Positions 40,201-51,385 of a stretch of 64,000 bases of DNA are shown in pieces (the stretch's first letter is position 1; each line of letters opens with the position of its first letter). The notes below the pieces were generated by a model, which worked only from the letters and a program-made list of their open reading frames with translations, did not search any database and was not told the origin of the DNA. Made by a program: the position numbers and the translations under genes. The stretch comes from Anisakis pegreffii (lineage: Eukaryota > Nematoda > Chromadorea > Rhabditida > Anisakidae), in assembly GCA_035041965.1 (NCBI GenBank), contig JAPYMA010003008.1, positions 116,754 to 180,753 of the forward strand, read 5' to 3'.

Positions 40201-43200
40201 TCCATTTTGATTGCCCCAATCAATCATTTCGCTATTTGACTGTGGAGCAGACGTTCTATACGGAAGATTAAAAAATCTCATTGAAATAGCCATAAATTGC
40301 ACATCAAAAAGCCTATGATTTGAAAAATTTAAGAGCTAGTTACTGTAATTGCGCATGAAATTTTCTCTCAATGACTGAATAATGCTAAACGTTAATCCCT
40401 CTCTGAAAATATTCGTTGTGTCTCGTGATGCAACCGAGTAAAACAAATTCATTTCTAATTTAACAGTGCTGAAACATTCAGTGACGACGAAAAACGTGGA
40501 GATTCGTCGAGAGTGTCCACTCGAAAGGAAGCCGTACCAAGAGCGTATAATTTCAGACAGATTCTCGATCGTTTCCAAGTTAGTTTCGAGTTGAAAATCC
40601 GCCTTGTTATTTCACTTGTTCTGTGTCTTCTTACTTCACACTGCGATGATTCATATAATATGGAAATAATACAACAAGATAATTGACGTGTCCTCTAAGT
40701 GGTGGATTGCTTATGTTCCTATGAATAAGTCGTTTTTAGCCTAATTTTAGTTCCTCAGCCGGAAATACTTTTGAGGAAGTTTCATTCATTTCTGTGCAAG
40801 TGATTCTCTCACACTGTTATTTTGTCCCACACTCAAAAAGAAAAAGACGAGTCCTGTGCTGATAATTTTGAGGACTTTTTTTGGTTTTAGAGCGCGAGTG
40901 ATCAACAAGTAATGCGTGAACAAAGCCAATTTCGTTCGTTGCGTTCTCGGGATCCGAACCGTCGTATAACTGTGGACACATTCACTTTACAGCAAACCAC
41001 GACCACCGCACCATTGGAATATCATCTCCAGCGTCAAAAATTCGAGGTGATCTCCAATAGTCCCAAGAATATGCACTTGATCGATACTGTCACAAATAAA
41101 TATCTCAGAAAAACCGGACCTTACAGATACTTCTGCTATCGCATTGTTTTCTCAACAAGTTATCTTAAGAGTGAGATTTATAACGAGAGAGTCAATGGTA
41201 TAACAAAGTAAGAAATGGCACTGTGTCACTCCACTAAATGCGTTGAGGGATTAACAAAACTAGTTCCCATGTCGCTTTCAAATCACAATAATAGCCAGGA
41301 AATGGGATTGATCATTGATAATCGATAAATGAAGAAAGATTCACTAAAATCTCGAAATCCTGATATGCAGAGGTGATTCAGCAGAAGTGATTCGGTTTCA
41401 ACAACCAAACTAAATAAACCACGTGCATCGTCTTATGTGCATTGCGATTGGACGAGTAAATAAGAAAACATCGAAACATAAAAAAACCGCTACTTGCGAA
41501 TGAACAATAATCTTCAGTGATATTTTGTTGCCAAAAAATGATCTGTTAAATTCTTTTTCGTATTTATAACTAGTTTCAGAGCGCATCAACTCCGTTCACC
41601 ATTACAATTCCAACGAATATCCAAAAGACATATCGAAATCCACTTCCGGATCGTTGGCTACAAGTAAAAGAAACGGACATCGATGACATTCCGCCAGCTC
41701 CGATCATGTCCGAACAATCTGTTCCATCGCCGATCGTGCAATCGAGGAATATACCAATTCATCAAGAGAACACTAAAAGTAGCACATACTTCACCCCAAA
41801 GGTAATTGATTGCAAAACACACAGAATGAAATATATCAGAACGTGGTCTGACGAATGCTTCCATCCGTCAACTGAAGCAGTACTCATCCTGAAAAGTTCG
41901 AAAGCGTATTAATTTACACGTAGAATTATGATATTGATCACATTACGCGATTATATTGAATGCGACCTCAAGTTACCATCTAAACGCTTTATTCACCTAT
42001 GCAACTGCTGCTCTTTTGATCTCTTCAATCTTTTGATTGAAGGCATCTTTTGAACTCTTCAAAAAGAATATAATTTGTTCTGTTGAAAAGGAACACTCTT
42101 TGAATTAGAAATCGTCTTGGCGAAGGGCTGCGAAAAATGTGATCCTCTCTTGAACAAAAGCCACTTTCAAAGCAACCGAGAATAACAAAAACACTGGACT
42201 TAAATTCTATATGATTCGATGGGTTCTGAATGGGAGTTAGCCGCTGAATGAACTGAATCAATCCAAGCAATCCATTGGATTTCCCAGTGATGGAGTGATA
42301 CTTCAGCAGAACTTGAATTTCAGAAAATGAAATGCCAAGATTTGATACGCCGCTTTTCGAATGACTCGTTAAAAGGTAACGACTCCACGAAACTTCGAGA
42401 TCGATTCGGACGTTTAATCCCAAAAACAAGACCACAATCGCATTCAGATCTTCAACACAGCGGTGACTCATCATCCACCGTTTCTAAGTTTGATCGAAGT
42501 TCGTTTTCATCATTCGTTTTCTTAACGCTGCGATATTTTCGCACTAATTCGATTGCGATTTCTTTGATCTTATAAACTCAGTAATTTTTATCGTCATTTT
42601 CGAACCCTTTCGATGATCCGAAGTTTTGAGATCGCTCTCTGGAAAGAATGATTGAAATAATGCCTTTGGACAGTACGAGATTTATAACGAGAGAGTCAAT
42701 GGTATAACATAGTAAGAAATGGCACCGTATCACTCCACTAAATGCGTTGAGCGATTAACAAAACTTTACTTTCAAATCAACTTTACTTTCAAAATGCATT
42801 CTCCGAAGAACTATCGGCACCCTCCAGCTGCAGACTTAATTGAAACTACACCTATGATTATAGTTCTTCGTCAGTCTCACAAACTACTTTTCCATATAAT
42901 TGATATTTTAAGCGTTCTTGTTGAGACTGCTCTCGCTTCAGAATCAGGTCGATCCTCGTTAACAGTTTCGATCCCAATAAATGATGAGAACGTATCTGCT
43001 GAATCTCCCGTTCCGTGCACCCCATCATCGATGTCCCGCGCATCCAGTGTCCTCACACCTTCCTCATATATGCCTCCAACACCCGTCACTAATCAACGAG
43101 CAAAATCAATCGATCACGCTTACAATCAGGTTTATTTCTATCGCAACTCACCTCATCCGATCGCTAATCAGTTGTGAGTGCTGAGTCAGTGATAATCAAA

Positions 43201-46200
43201 CTCACCGAATGATGAGGCGATCGAGATCAGTCAGGGAATTGAAGCCATACAAATAGTAAAACTTTCCGACGGGGCATCTTCTTGAGATTCGAGTAAGAGT
43301 AATTATATGAGGTGATGTTTCTATAAAATAAATTCTCAAGCCTGTATTGAGTACCTTTTTCACTGATCCTTCAAAAATTGGACATTACTCATAAGTTCGT
43401 CCAGCAATCGCCTTCAGTCTGAAATGACAGATCGAGCAATCAGCTGAAATTTTAGATGACACTGAACCATCGTGAGTCTCTTGCGTACATATCCGAGCAT
43501 TTGGCCGATTATATTCGTTGTCGAGATGTTCCTTTGTCGAAAGAGAAACTTGACAGGTTTTTGATTTGCTATGATTCAATTTCATGTATGCACACAATCA
43601 GACTATTTGATGACACCTTTATAATGCGGATGACTTGAACGAAAATTCAAATTTTTGCAACGGAAAGCACTGTCAGCTCAGATCCGTTGCACTCGTCGAT
43701 AATCTGCGCAACGAACAGCCAAACTCATGTGCGATCCATCCGTAAATAATGATCTTAAACTCTGTTGGGCTTTCAGTTTGAAGTTCAACGAAATAATTTT
43801 CGATTCATACACGCCAACCCTCATCAAAGGTGCATCGTTGTTTTTCGACGCATCCGTTGCAGAAGGCTCTCAACCACCATACGACATCACGCTCATGGTT
43901 GGTTTCGAGCTCCTTTTTTTGGTTCTCTTGAAGTTTATTTCGTCATCTAACTGAGTCATGATCCTTACCACATAACAATTTTCATAGAGAAACGTTTGCG
44001 AAATGCAGATGTTGGAATATTTCCCTGATAAAACAATTAGTATAGAACGAGAATTTTTTAGGCTGTATTGTGAAATTTTATGACATTCTTAATGAGCAGC
44101 TCAAAATGTGCACCTTATGTTTCGACTGTCTTCAAGCAGACAAAAACTCGCGATTAGTACCAGTTTGGATCGAAGTGGAATTTCATGTGTTGCAAAGATG
44201 TTTAATTGGAAACTTTAATGACTGCACTTTTAAGGTGGCGCCTGCTTCGCAGTATTATCCTCTATCACTAGGCAGAAAACCTCCAGAAGCGATATTGTAT
44301 AATCCACCTGTGTTGGTCGAAATCGACGACAATGATGGCGAAGTATTTTTTAAAGTTATTATCGGAGATCCATTTTCAAAAACGCATAAATTGATTAAAT
44401 TGAATTAAATCAAATTAAGAACGCAAATTGCAAATCAAGATGTGATTTTTGCAAAAAGGCGTAAATTGAGAATTGTCGAAATGAGGTCTGAAATTGAATG
44501 TTCATTGGAAAGGAGTAATGTGACATTCAGAAAGTATGCAATTCAAGTGCTCCTTCAACGTGCACTCCACGACATTTTACGATGCGATTTCTTCTTCATT
44601 TCCTCAGAGCGCTCATGCAAAACTTCAGATGCGTTGTTTCAGATTCGACGTTTTCTACAAGATTCGTCGCATTTATCCGGCCGAACCTGTAAAGCGTTCG
44701 TGATGCCTCGTCTTACACTACTCTCTTTCCACTCGTTGGCTGCACACAGTTTCGATAAGGTTCTCTATTTGCACTCAAAACGGTGTTGTTTTCAGTCTTT
44801 AAGCTATAGATGAGTAGAATGTAAATCTTCGAAACAATTCCAATAAATTCCTTACAGATTACCCAATTAAAATTTCAGCGAATGAGTGCAGAGGCATACG
44901 AACGACACGTTTGTTTCATAATGTTGCAACTGGTTTGTGCGTTGAAATCGCTGCAGTCCGATGGTGTCGAACATTTGAGCAATAACTTCCGAGAGTTCCT
45001 TCTCGCCTATCGGTACATTTCAAAGCATTTTAATTCCGCACTCGCTGAAACGATCCATTCCTCTAGATTCAGTTGATTTCGATAGCTCATCGTCGTCATG
45101 CACAACGCGGTTGATTCTGAAATCGTATTTCAGATCGACGTACTTCAATTCGCCAATGGGTATCGCTGAATATCCTCGAATTATGCTACTTCGAGTATGT
45201 GAATCTTTCATTTTGAGCATTTAAAATCTATGATTCGTTCGTCTTATGATGATATATCAAACTCACAATAATGCATGAAGTCGTTTCTGAGCGATCAAGA
45301 GACTTTCTATTCGCAGGAAACAGTCAGCGACGATTTGGAGGAGTCGAACGAAAACGGGAGTGTTGGTGTATGCAAATATGCCGTACGTGCGCTGTGCACT
45401 CTACTCCATCAGAAGATGGACAACACCGTTCCATTAATCCCATATCGTTCTCAATATTCTGATGCTCTTTTGGTAGATTATTTTTGATAGTTTCGTAGCA
45501 TTCATATATGCTGAACAATGAATTTGATCTTTAGAGTCAGTCACCTTTAGAGTCATTTGAACGTGTAATCTGTGTTGTTGATTATTATAAAATAAGTCTC
45601 TCACCATCAGAAAAAGGTTTAATATAAGTGATGGAGAAATATAGAGAGGACTGAATGATGTGCTTGGTTGGGTTCAGTTCATCATCCGATTTCCACGGAA
45701 TCAGGCGTCTTTATGTTTTCAGAAATGTGCCGAATTGTTGAATGACGAAAAGTCGAGTTCATTGAGTGATGCAAAAAATATTTTGGAATTTCGATTTTGG
45801 GTGGATGCGAATCAGGAATTCGATAGTGAATTTGATGCTAAGATTTGGATTGACTCACAACGCTCTCGGGATGTCAATCGATTGGTAAGCCTAAGCCTGA
45901 CCGTATGTTTTCCTCTGGATTAGTGCAGCAACCGACTCGTGAATTCCACTTCATTTCGTGTGATTATCGTGAAAATCTCACGAGAATAAGCAATTAAGAA
46001 TACGAAATAACTGCAAATATTCCAACCTGTTTCATAATGAATCTTCATTTTAACAACTAGAATCCGTTTTCTCCTGAAATTTGCTTCAGGTATTCATCTG
46101 TTTATTCATTTATTTTATTGAGTTAATCAATGATCACAATTCATCACTGCTTTATATCTCTTTTATCGCCATTATCCCGACAGTCTTCCTTAGCATTCTT

Positions 46201-46512
46201 CTTTCCGAATAGCTAACGATATCAGAATAGGGTATGATCCATCTTAAAGAAATTCCAGTTTCGGTTGTTGGATTCATGATCATAAAAGTGATTAGATATA
46301 TCAGCCGATACAACACATTATTTGCTGTACTTTTTGAGTTGTTTCAGTTACGTGCGTTCGTCAGCAATTCAGAATCACTAAAAGACACCTTGGAACGACT
46401 ACGCGTTCAATTTCTGCTGTCTGCCACACCACGCTCACTCTTCACTTCATTCGAAACGCTTCGAAAGCTTGGCGATCGATCATCGTCGAACAAATTCACT
46501 TGTTTCATTTAA
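37265..46512 (+). CDS. PEAK/PRAG (NKF3)-like pseudokinase
   Basis: Seventeen exons: 37265-37563, 38058-38239, 38672-38856, 39035-39141, 40893-41046, 41580-41801, 42324-42462, 42942-43129, 43456-43556, 43777-43901, 44137-44234, 44643-44759, 44879-45012, 45086-45194, 45317-45472, 45723-45884, 46348-46512. They sum to 881 codons in phase. Residues 1-490 are a low-complexity Ser/Thr/Pro scaffold. From about 493 a helix (YISEHLADYIRCRDVPLSKE) precedes a kinase-like fold: N-lobe strand IKGASLFFDAS, hinge AFVMPRL (618-624) and helix YERHVCFIMLQLVCALKSL. The catalytic loop reads GVEHLSNNFREFLL, with no HRD; RLILKSYF stands where DFG would be. AKNILEFRFW, KIWIDSQRSRD and LRVQFLLSATPRSLF match the C-terminal helical (SHED-type) region as I remember it from PEAK1/PRAG1. 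Expected role is a catalytically dead scaffold in Src/cytoskeleton signalling. Donor of exon 7, acceptors of exons 8, 11 and 15, and the true 5' end are uncertain. Confidence 0.75.
41173..42765. repeat. 89-bp duplication within introns of the pseudokinase gene
   Basis: Segments 41173-41261 and 42677-42765 are direct repeats beginning gagatttataacgagagagt with about five mismatches in 89 bp. The first lies after exon 5, the second between exons 7 and 8. Recent segmental copying is the simplest explanation. Confidence 0.88.
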
Positions 46513-47741
46513 TTTTGTGCAGTTCAATAAAATGTGAACGATCTCTCTGTGGCCAGTTATCAACTTATCAAGAGCAGCATTTTCATGTACAATTCAATCC
46601 CGAACGATGCCTATCCCAACGAATTTCAGAGATCGAAATGTTCATTTTCTATGAACTTCACTTTTATTTGTAAAAGAATCTTTCTTCGCAATTAATCGAG
46701 CCTCTTCAAATTGTGTTCACAGCAATCGTATAAGACAATATTGTCACAACGGAATTTTGCATTTATTTGCTGACGATATTATCTTAATAAGTACCACAAA
46801 AATCTTTCACATCGGCGATGCTGATAACGATAAATTCACAAAGATAAAACACACTTGCACATTCATTTCTAAGAAAAAAAATTAAAATAAGACCTTTCAT
46901 ATGGACGATCCAAACGACAATTCTTAATGATACTTTTGAGAAAATCACCCCAGGCAGCCGCCGTAAATTCGTTCATTTCATTCACTTTCTTAATTGCTAT
47001 ATCCGACTGGTAACCATATTCAAATTAGTTAAGTCAACAACATCCCGACCCCCCCCCAAAAAAAAACACCGGAAAAATCAATCCCAATAAATAACAATCA
47101 TAAATAAATTACAGTCTTTCCACCTCAATCCAACACTCCCCAATTCTTAAATTTGTCACAAATTTCTAAGAACAATAACTTTAATGACCAATTCCATCCA
47201 CGCCAAGCATTCGAACAACGAAAACAACAACAACAACCATCAATAAATCACCCAATAAGTCAACTGCTCGAGATATGAAATACGATAAGAAAGTGAGAAC
47301 TTTCGGAAGTAAAACTCTGATTGCAATGAAATAAATCACCACTGAAATGACTCAAATTCTAGCATTACTGCTTATCTCCCGTATGATCATGAACACAATG
47401 ACAACAACAACATAATTTAAGATCACTAAAGATACTTGGGAAAACAGTGCCGAATGAACCATTTACCATAAGCCTGTTTAGGGAAACGCGTGGAGAGGGG
47501 AAGAAAGGGAGGCGAACCACTGCAACAGGAAGCATATAAAAGTTGAGGAGAACTGGAAACAGGATGAAATGTTGGAATCGGATAATATTGATAACCGGAT
47601 AAAAGCGGTGATTAATAAATTCGGGAGAGTTGAGGATCGCGTTTGATATCGAAATCAAATCAAAACAATCAAGGATTATGATGAAATATATGACTGCGTT
47701 GATAGGTGCATCATCAAAGCATCCATCCAGCCACTCAACAC
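46513..47741. other. Convergent intergenic region
   Basis: Lies between the 3' ends of the pseudokinase gene (+) and sti-1 (-). It holds a C9/A9 homopolymer junction near 47049-47068 and AT-rich sequence. No gene seen. Confidence 0.6.
46526..46531 (+). terminator. Polyadenylation signal of the pseudokinase gene
   Basis: AATAAA 14 nt after the stop codon. This implies a very short 3' UTR. Confidence 0.55.
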
Positions 47742-50042
47742 TTATCGCATCTGAATGATACCAGCCTCACGCAGTTTCATCAACTTCTTGAAGATATCCG
47801 GGTTCTTGAGATGTTCACGAACTGCGCCCGGATCGTTCGACATCTGCTCCAGTAAAACTCTCATGCCTGGATCGCTGCAAACCAATCACCATAACTAATC
47901 TCAAACACACCACTGCTAACAATTCCCTTCTGCGAACCAACATCACAAAGCATTGCATATCATTTACTAACGATCGTCAGTTATATGACGCAATTTAATT
48001 GAATGATTCGCGTGTGTTGCTTAAAGGCAACAAAAAACCACAAAATTATTGCAGTAATCAAACTGCTCCACGTCGGAACGAACGCCAACTGCAAATTTCT
48101 TATCATCAACATTGAGACAAACCTAAGAATCTGTTGCACTTCCGGATCATGTAAAGCGCGTTCACGAGCCTTCTCGGGCGATTCGTCGTTGTTACTGATC
48201 GCATTCATAAGGCCCTCTTTCGCCTCAGCATTATTACTGTCAATTGAGAGCGCCATCTCGAATGCCACTTGCGCCTTTCCGAATTCCTTCATTGCAATCA
48301 ACGCGGCCCCCTTACGAATATAACCTTTGACTGAAAATAATAACACCTTTTCAGAAAAATGTCAGCATCCATAATTACCATATTAATATTTCAACATATC
48401 AGACATTTCATCAACCACTCATTCATGATCAGACGAATTAAAATTCCAACATATCAATCGAACATAATCAACTACTCTAAAGTGTTTCAGAAACATAATC
48501 GATCACTAGATGCATGGTAGCAAACATCACCGCAATAGGTGGTGAATAAAGTTATGAATGTTTGATCAATCAATAGTTACAACATTATTACATTAAGAAT
48601 TTCACGCTAGCCATAACTGGAAAATAGCGCATTGAACTGAAAACTTACTAAACGATGGATCCTTTTTAATACAAGTCTCACAGTCATCAAGGGCACGTTG
48701 AAATTCCATCAGTTTCGTATAGCACGCTGCACGATTTGAGTATAAAATCGCGTTATCGGGATTGCGCTTGATTGCCTCGTTATAGTGCTTCATTGCACCC
48801 GGATAATTGCCTCAAAGATAACACGACATCAGAACTGCTCAGCAGTTTGGCTCAAGCTTTGAAATCAGCATGAAAGCAAAAGCAATACCTCGCTTGAAAA
48901 GCTCATTGCCCACCGTTTTCTCCTTGTCCGAAATAACCGGGTCAATATAGGCCAGTCTCTCTTTTTCAGCTAATTCCTTCTCCAGCTGCTTCTTCTTCTT
49001 AACTAGCTCCTAAAAAATCCTTACTCACTTATGAATCAATTATGCAAAGCCCAAGAATATGAACAGAGTGAATGATGTAACATACAATATGTTTGAACTA
49101 CTGTGCGGCAATATTTCATACACCGTTTACTAAATATTTCTCTACCCCAGCATCCAGAGAAACATTCACGGATCAAGATTCCACTTTTGGTCATTTAAAT
49201 TCAAATCAGCTCAAAGTGTGCAATCGGAAACGTCAACTTCCTAGCGATACGAACATGAACGAACTGTACAAAAAAAACAACAAGAAAAACCTTACCGGAT
49301 CCCTATGCTCAGATAGCGATTTATCAAACCATAAAATAGCATCGTTCAATTTATCCATCTTCAAGTATGCATTACCAATACGAGTCAACGCCCTGAAATG
49401 ATCATTGAAAATCATATCCATCAAGACCAAGGCCAAAGTTCTATCACTTCGCGAGTTCCACGAATAAACAACGAGAAAAGATTTACAGAAAAAGAGCGTA
49501 CTTAGCGATAAGTGTGTATTCGGCTCGTTGCTCACGTCCAACTTCAACCGCTTTCTGGCACAGCTGAATGCAATCTTCGTATTTTTGTTGCTCTAACAGT
49601 ACTGCTGAAATTCACCAAAGACTTATGACTCACCAAATTATCTTCACTCGCTCAATCTTTCAAAATTTTTAATCGTGAATCGATTAATCAGAATCAAGAG
49701 CCCAACAAAAAGAACCAACCAGCTTTGTTCGAATAGAACGTTATATTGGTAGGATCCAGTTCAATCGCCTTATCGTAATGACTTAACGCATTATCGAAAT
49801 CCTTCTTCTTGTAGGCTGCATTGCCGAGTTCTTTTTCTTTCACAGCCTATCAAAGAAACTCTTTCACAAACTGTCGTTCAGTTATTTCTCACCCTTATCC
49901 ATCCCAAAATATACACAAATCATTTATACCATTTATACCACTCCGTGCTAACAGACAAATTAGCATATCATTTCTGAAAAATGATTCTTAGAAATCATAA
50001 GTTTTTCAAAAAAGACTCTTCAACAATCACCTCCTGGGCCAT
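47742..50042 (-). CDS. sti-1: Stress-induced phosphoprotein 1 (HSP70/HSP90 co-chaperone)
   Basis: Eight exons: 50042-50031, 49846-49720, 49604-49502, 49392-49296, 49009-48889, 48810-48649, 48330-48123, 47874-47742. They join in phase and give 320 residues, the size of C. elegans STI-1 as I recall it. The N-terminus is [23 protein letters not shown]2A follows ([60 protein letters not shown]). A charged linker [18 protein letters not shown] leads into TPR2B ([60 protein letters not shown]). A C-terminal DP/STI1 domain ends [12 protein letters not shown]. The vertebrate TPR1-DP1 half is absent, as in nematodes. Cytosolic adaptor between HSP70 and HSP90. It diverges from the BMP gene. Confidence 0.97.
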
Positions 50043-50083
50043 AACTGGATGCTGCTGATGAGGAGTCGGAGTCGAACTTGTAA

Positions 50084-50085
50084 CT
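50084..50085 (-). promoter_or_regulatory. Probable trans-splice acceptor, sti-1
   Basis: On the minus strand tttaccctttgcag ends 41 nt before the ATG. The short leader is open in frame with the protein but aligns to nothing, so spliced-leader addition or a 5'-UTR intron is likely. Confidence 0.5.
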
Positions 50086-51370
50086 GCAAAGGGTAAATAT
50101 TTGACAGTAAAATCGGAGGAATTACTCTTTGGTGAACACGTAAACTATACATCAGATACTCACTTCATTTCAACGTTTAAAAAAATTAAAATCAATGGTA
50201 GTGGAATCAGATATGTGAAAGCCGAAAGATATCAGTATCTTCAGGAATCTGCAAGAAGGAAAACAATCGAAATTTAGCATTTCTATGAGTTGTTAGTCAT
50301 AGGTTGTAACTGAAACAGTAGCAATTTCGTCAATTTCTGCGGAAATGCGATATGCTCCAACATCCTACGACAGCATTACTATCATACCGTTTGGAAAATA
50401 AGAAAGAAACGCAATGATTAGGAATGAGCCAATGGAACGAATGCATTAATCAAATTATTCAGCCAGTACGACTTAACTCCCACCGTACGAAATTCTCAGA
50501 TGGCTGATTTTCAGATTTGCAGAAGCAAATTATTCAGGTATAATGCGACACTAGTGTGAATAAATTGACCACATGCAAACGAGAAAAATCTGATCAATCC
50601 GGGAAAAAGATGACAATCTTGGAATACGACTCGAAGAACAACATTATAAATCAATTGCTCGGTTAACTTTTTTCATTTCGTATCGAGAAGTTTCCAGACA
50701 TTCGTACTTTGCGAACATTGCGAATGGTTCTCTTCAGAACGATTCGTGAGGATATTGTAACTAAACACTTGGCGATATTGAAAAGTGAAGAAAAATTGAA
50801 GTGTTGAATGCTAATATGCGCATTATATTTCTGTTTTTTTTTGTTGCCGTCAAATAATACGATATTTGTAAATTAGAGCTGATGGTAATTTTTCAAGGCG
50901 TTTCACTCAATTCAATCAAATGATTGAACTGTGTCAGTCCGTTTAGAGCAGTAGAACGCAGACCGTTTAAGGAGTAAGCACTCACAAGATGACGAGCTTA
51001 GGATTAGGTTGAGGCTCGAACTGATGATTAGGTTGCGACCTGAGCTATGCCTCATTTCTTTCTCGCTCGACTCCTTAAGTCAGCTATGATCGGGTTTCTC
51101 CCTCACTTTCTGCTTGTGCGCATCTCATCATAGGTACGTCTGCAAAGAAACTGGTGCAGGGCTCCATAACAGCGTTACTTTTGTGAATAAATATCGATAA
51201 TTTTGTTTTTCCTAGCCTGCGTCCGTTCTGTTCCGATTGCCCTCTCAACATTTCCTTCGATAACTTCGTCGGTTTTGCTCCAATTGATTTCACCGAAAGA
51301 TTTTCCTTTTCTCACCGAAAATCACGAAATTCCATTCTCATCGCGTCATAATTCATCTTCATTCCTTTTC
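50086..51370. other. Divergent intergenic region
   Basis: Separates sti-1 (-) from the BMP gene (+) and presumably carries both promoters. I see no gene, and no heat-shock element array that I would defend. Confidence 0.5.
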
Positions 51371-51372
51371 AG
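51371..51372 (+). promoter_or_regulatory. Probable trans-splice acceptor, BMP gene
   Basis: cttcattccttttcag ends 13 nt before the ATG at 51386. The long pyrimidine tract and short leader fit spliced-leader addition. Confidence 0.5.
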
Positions 51373-51385
51373 GCCTACACCCAAT

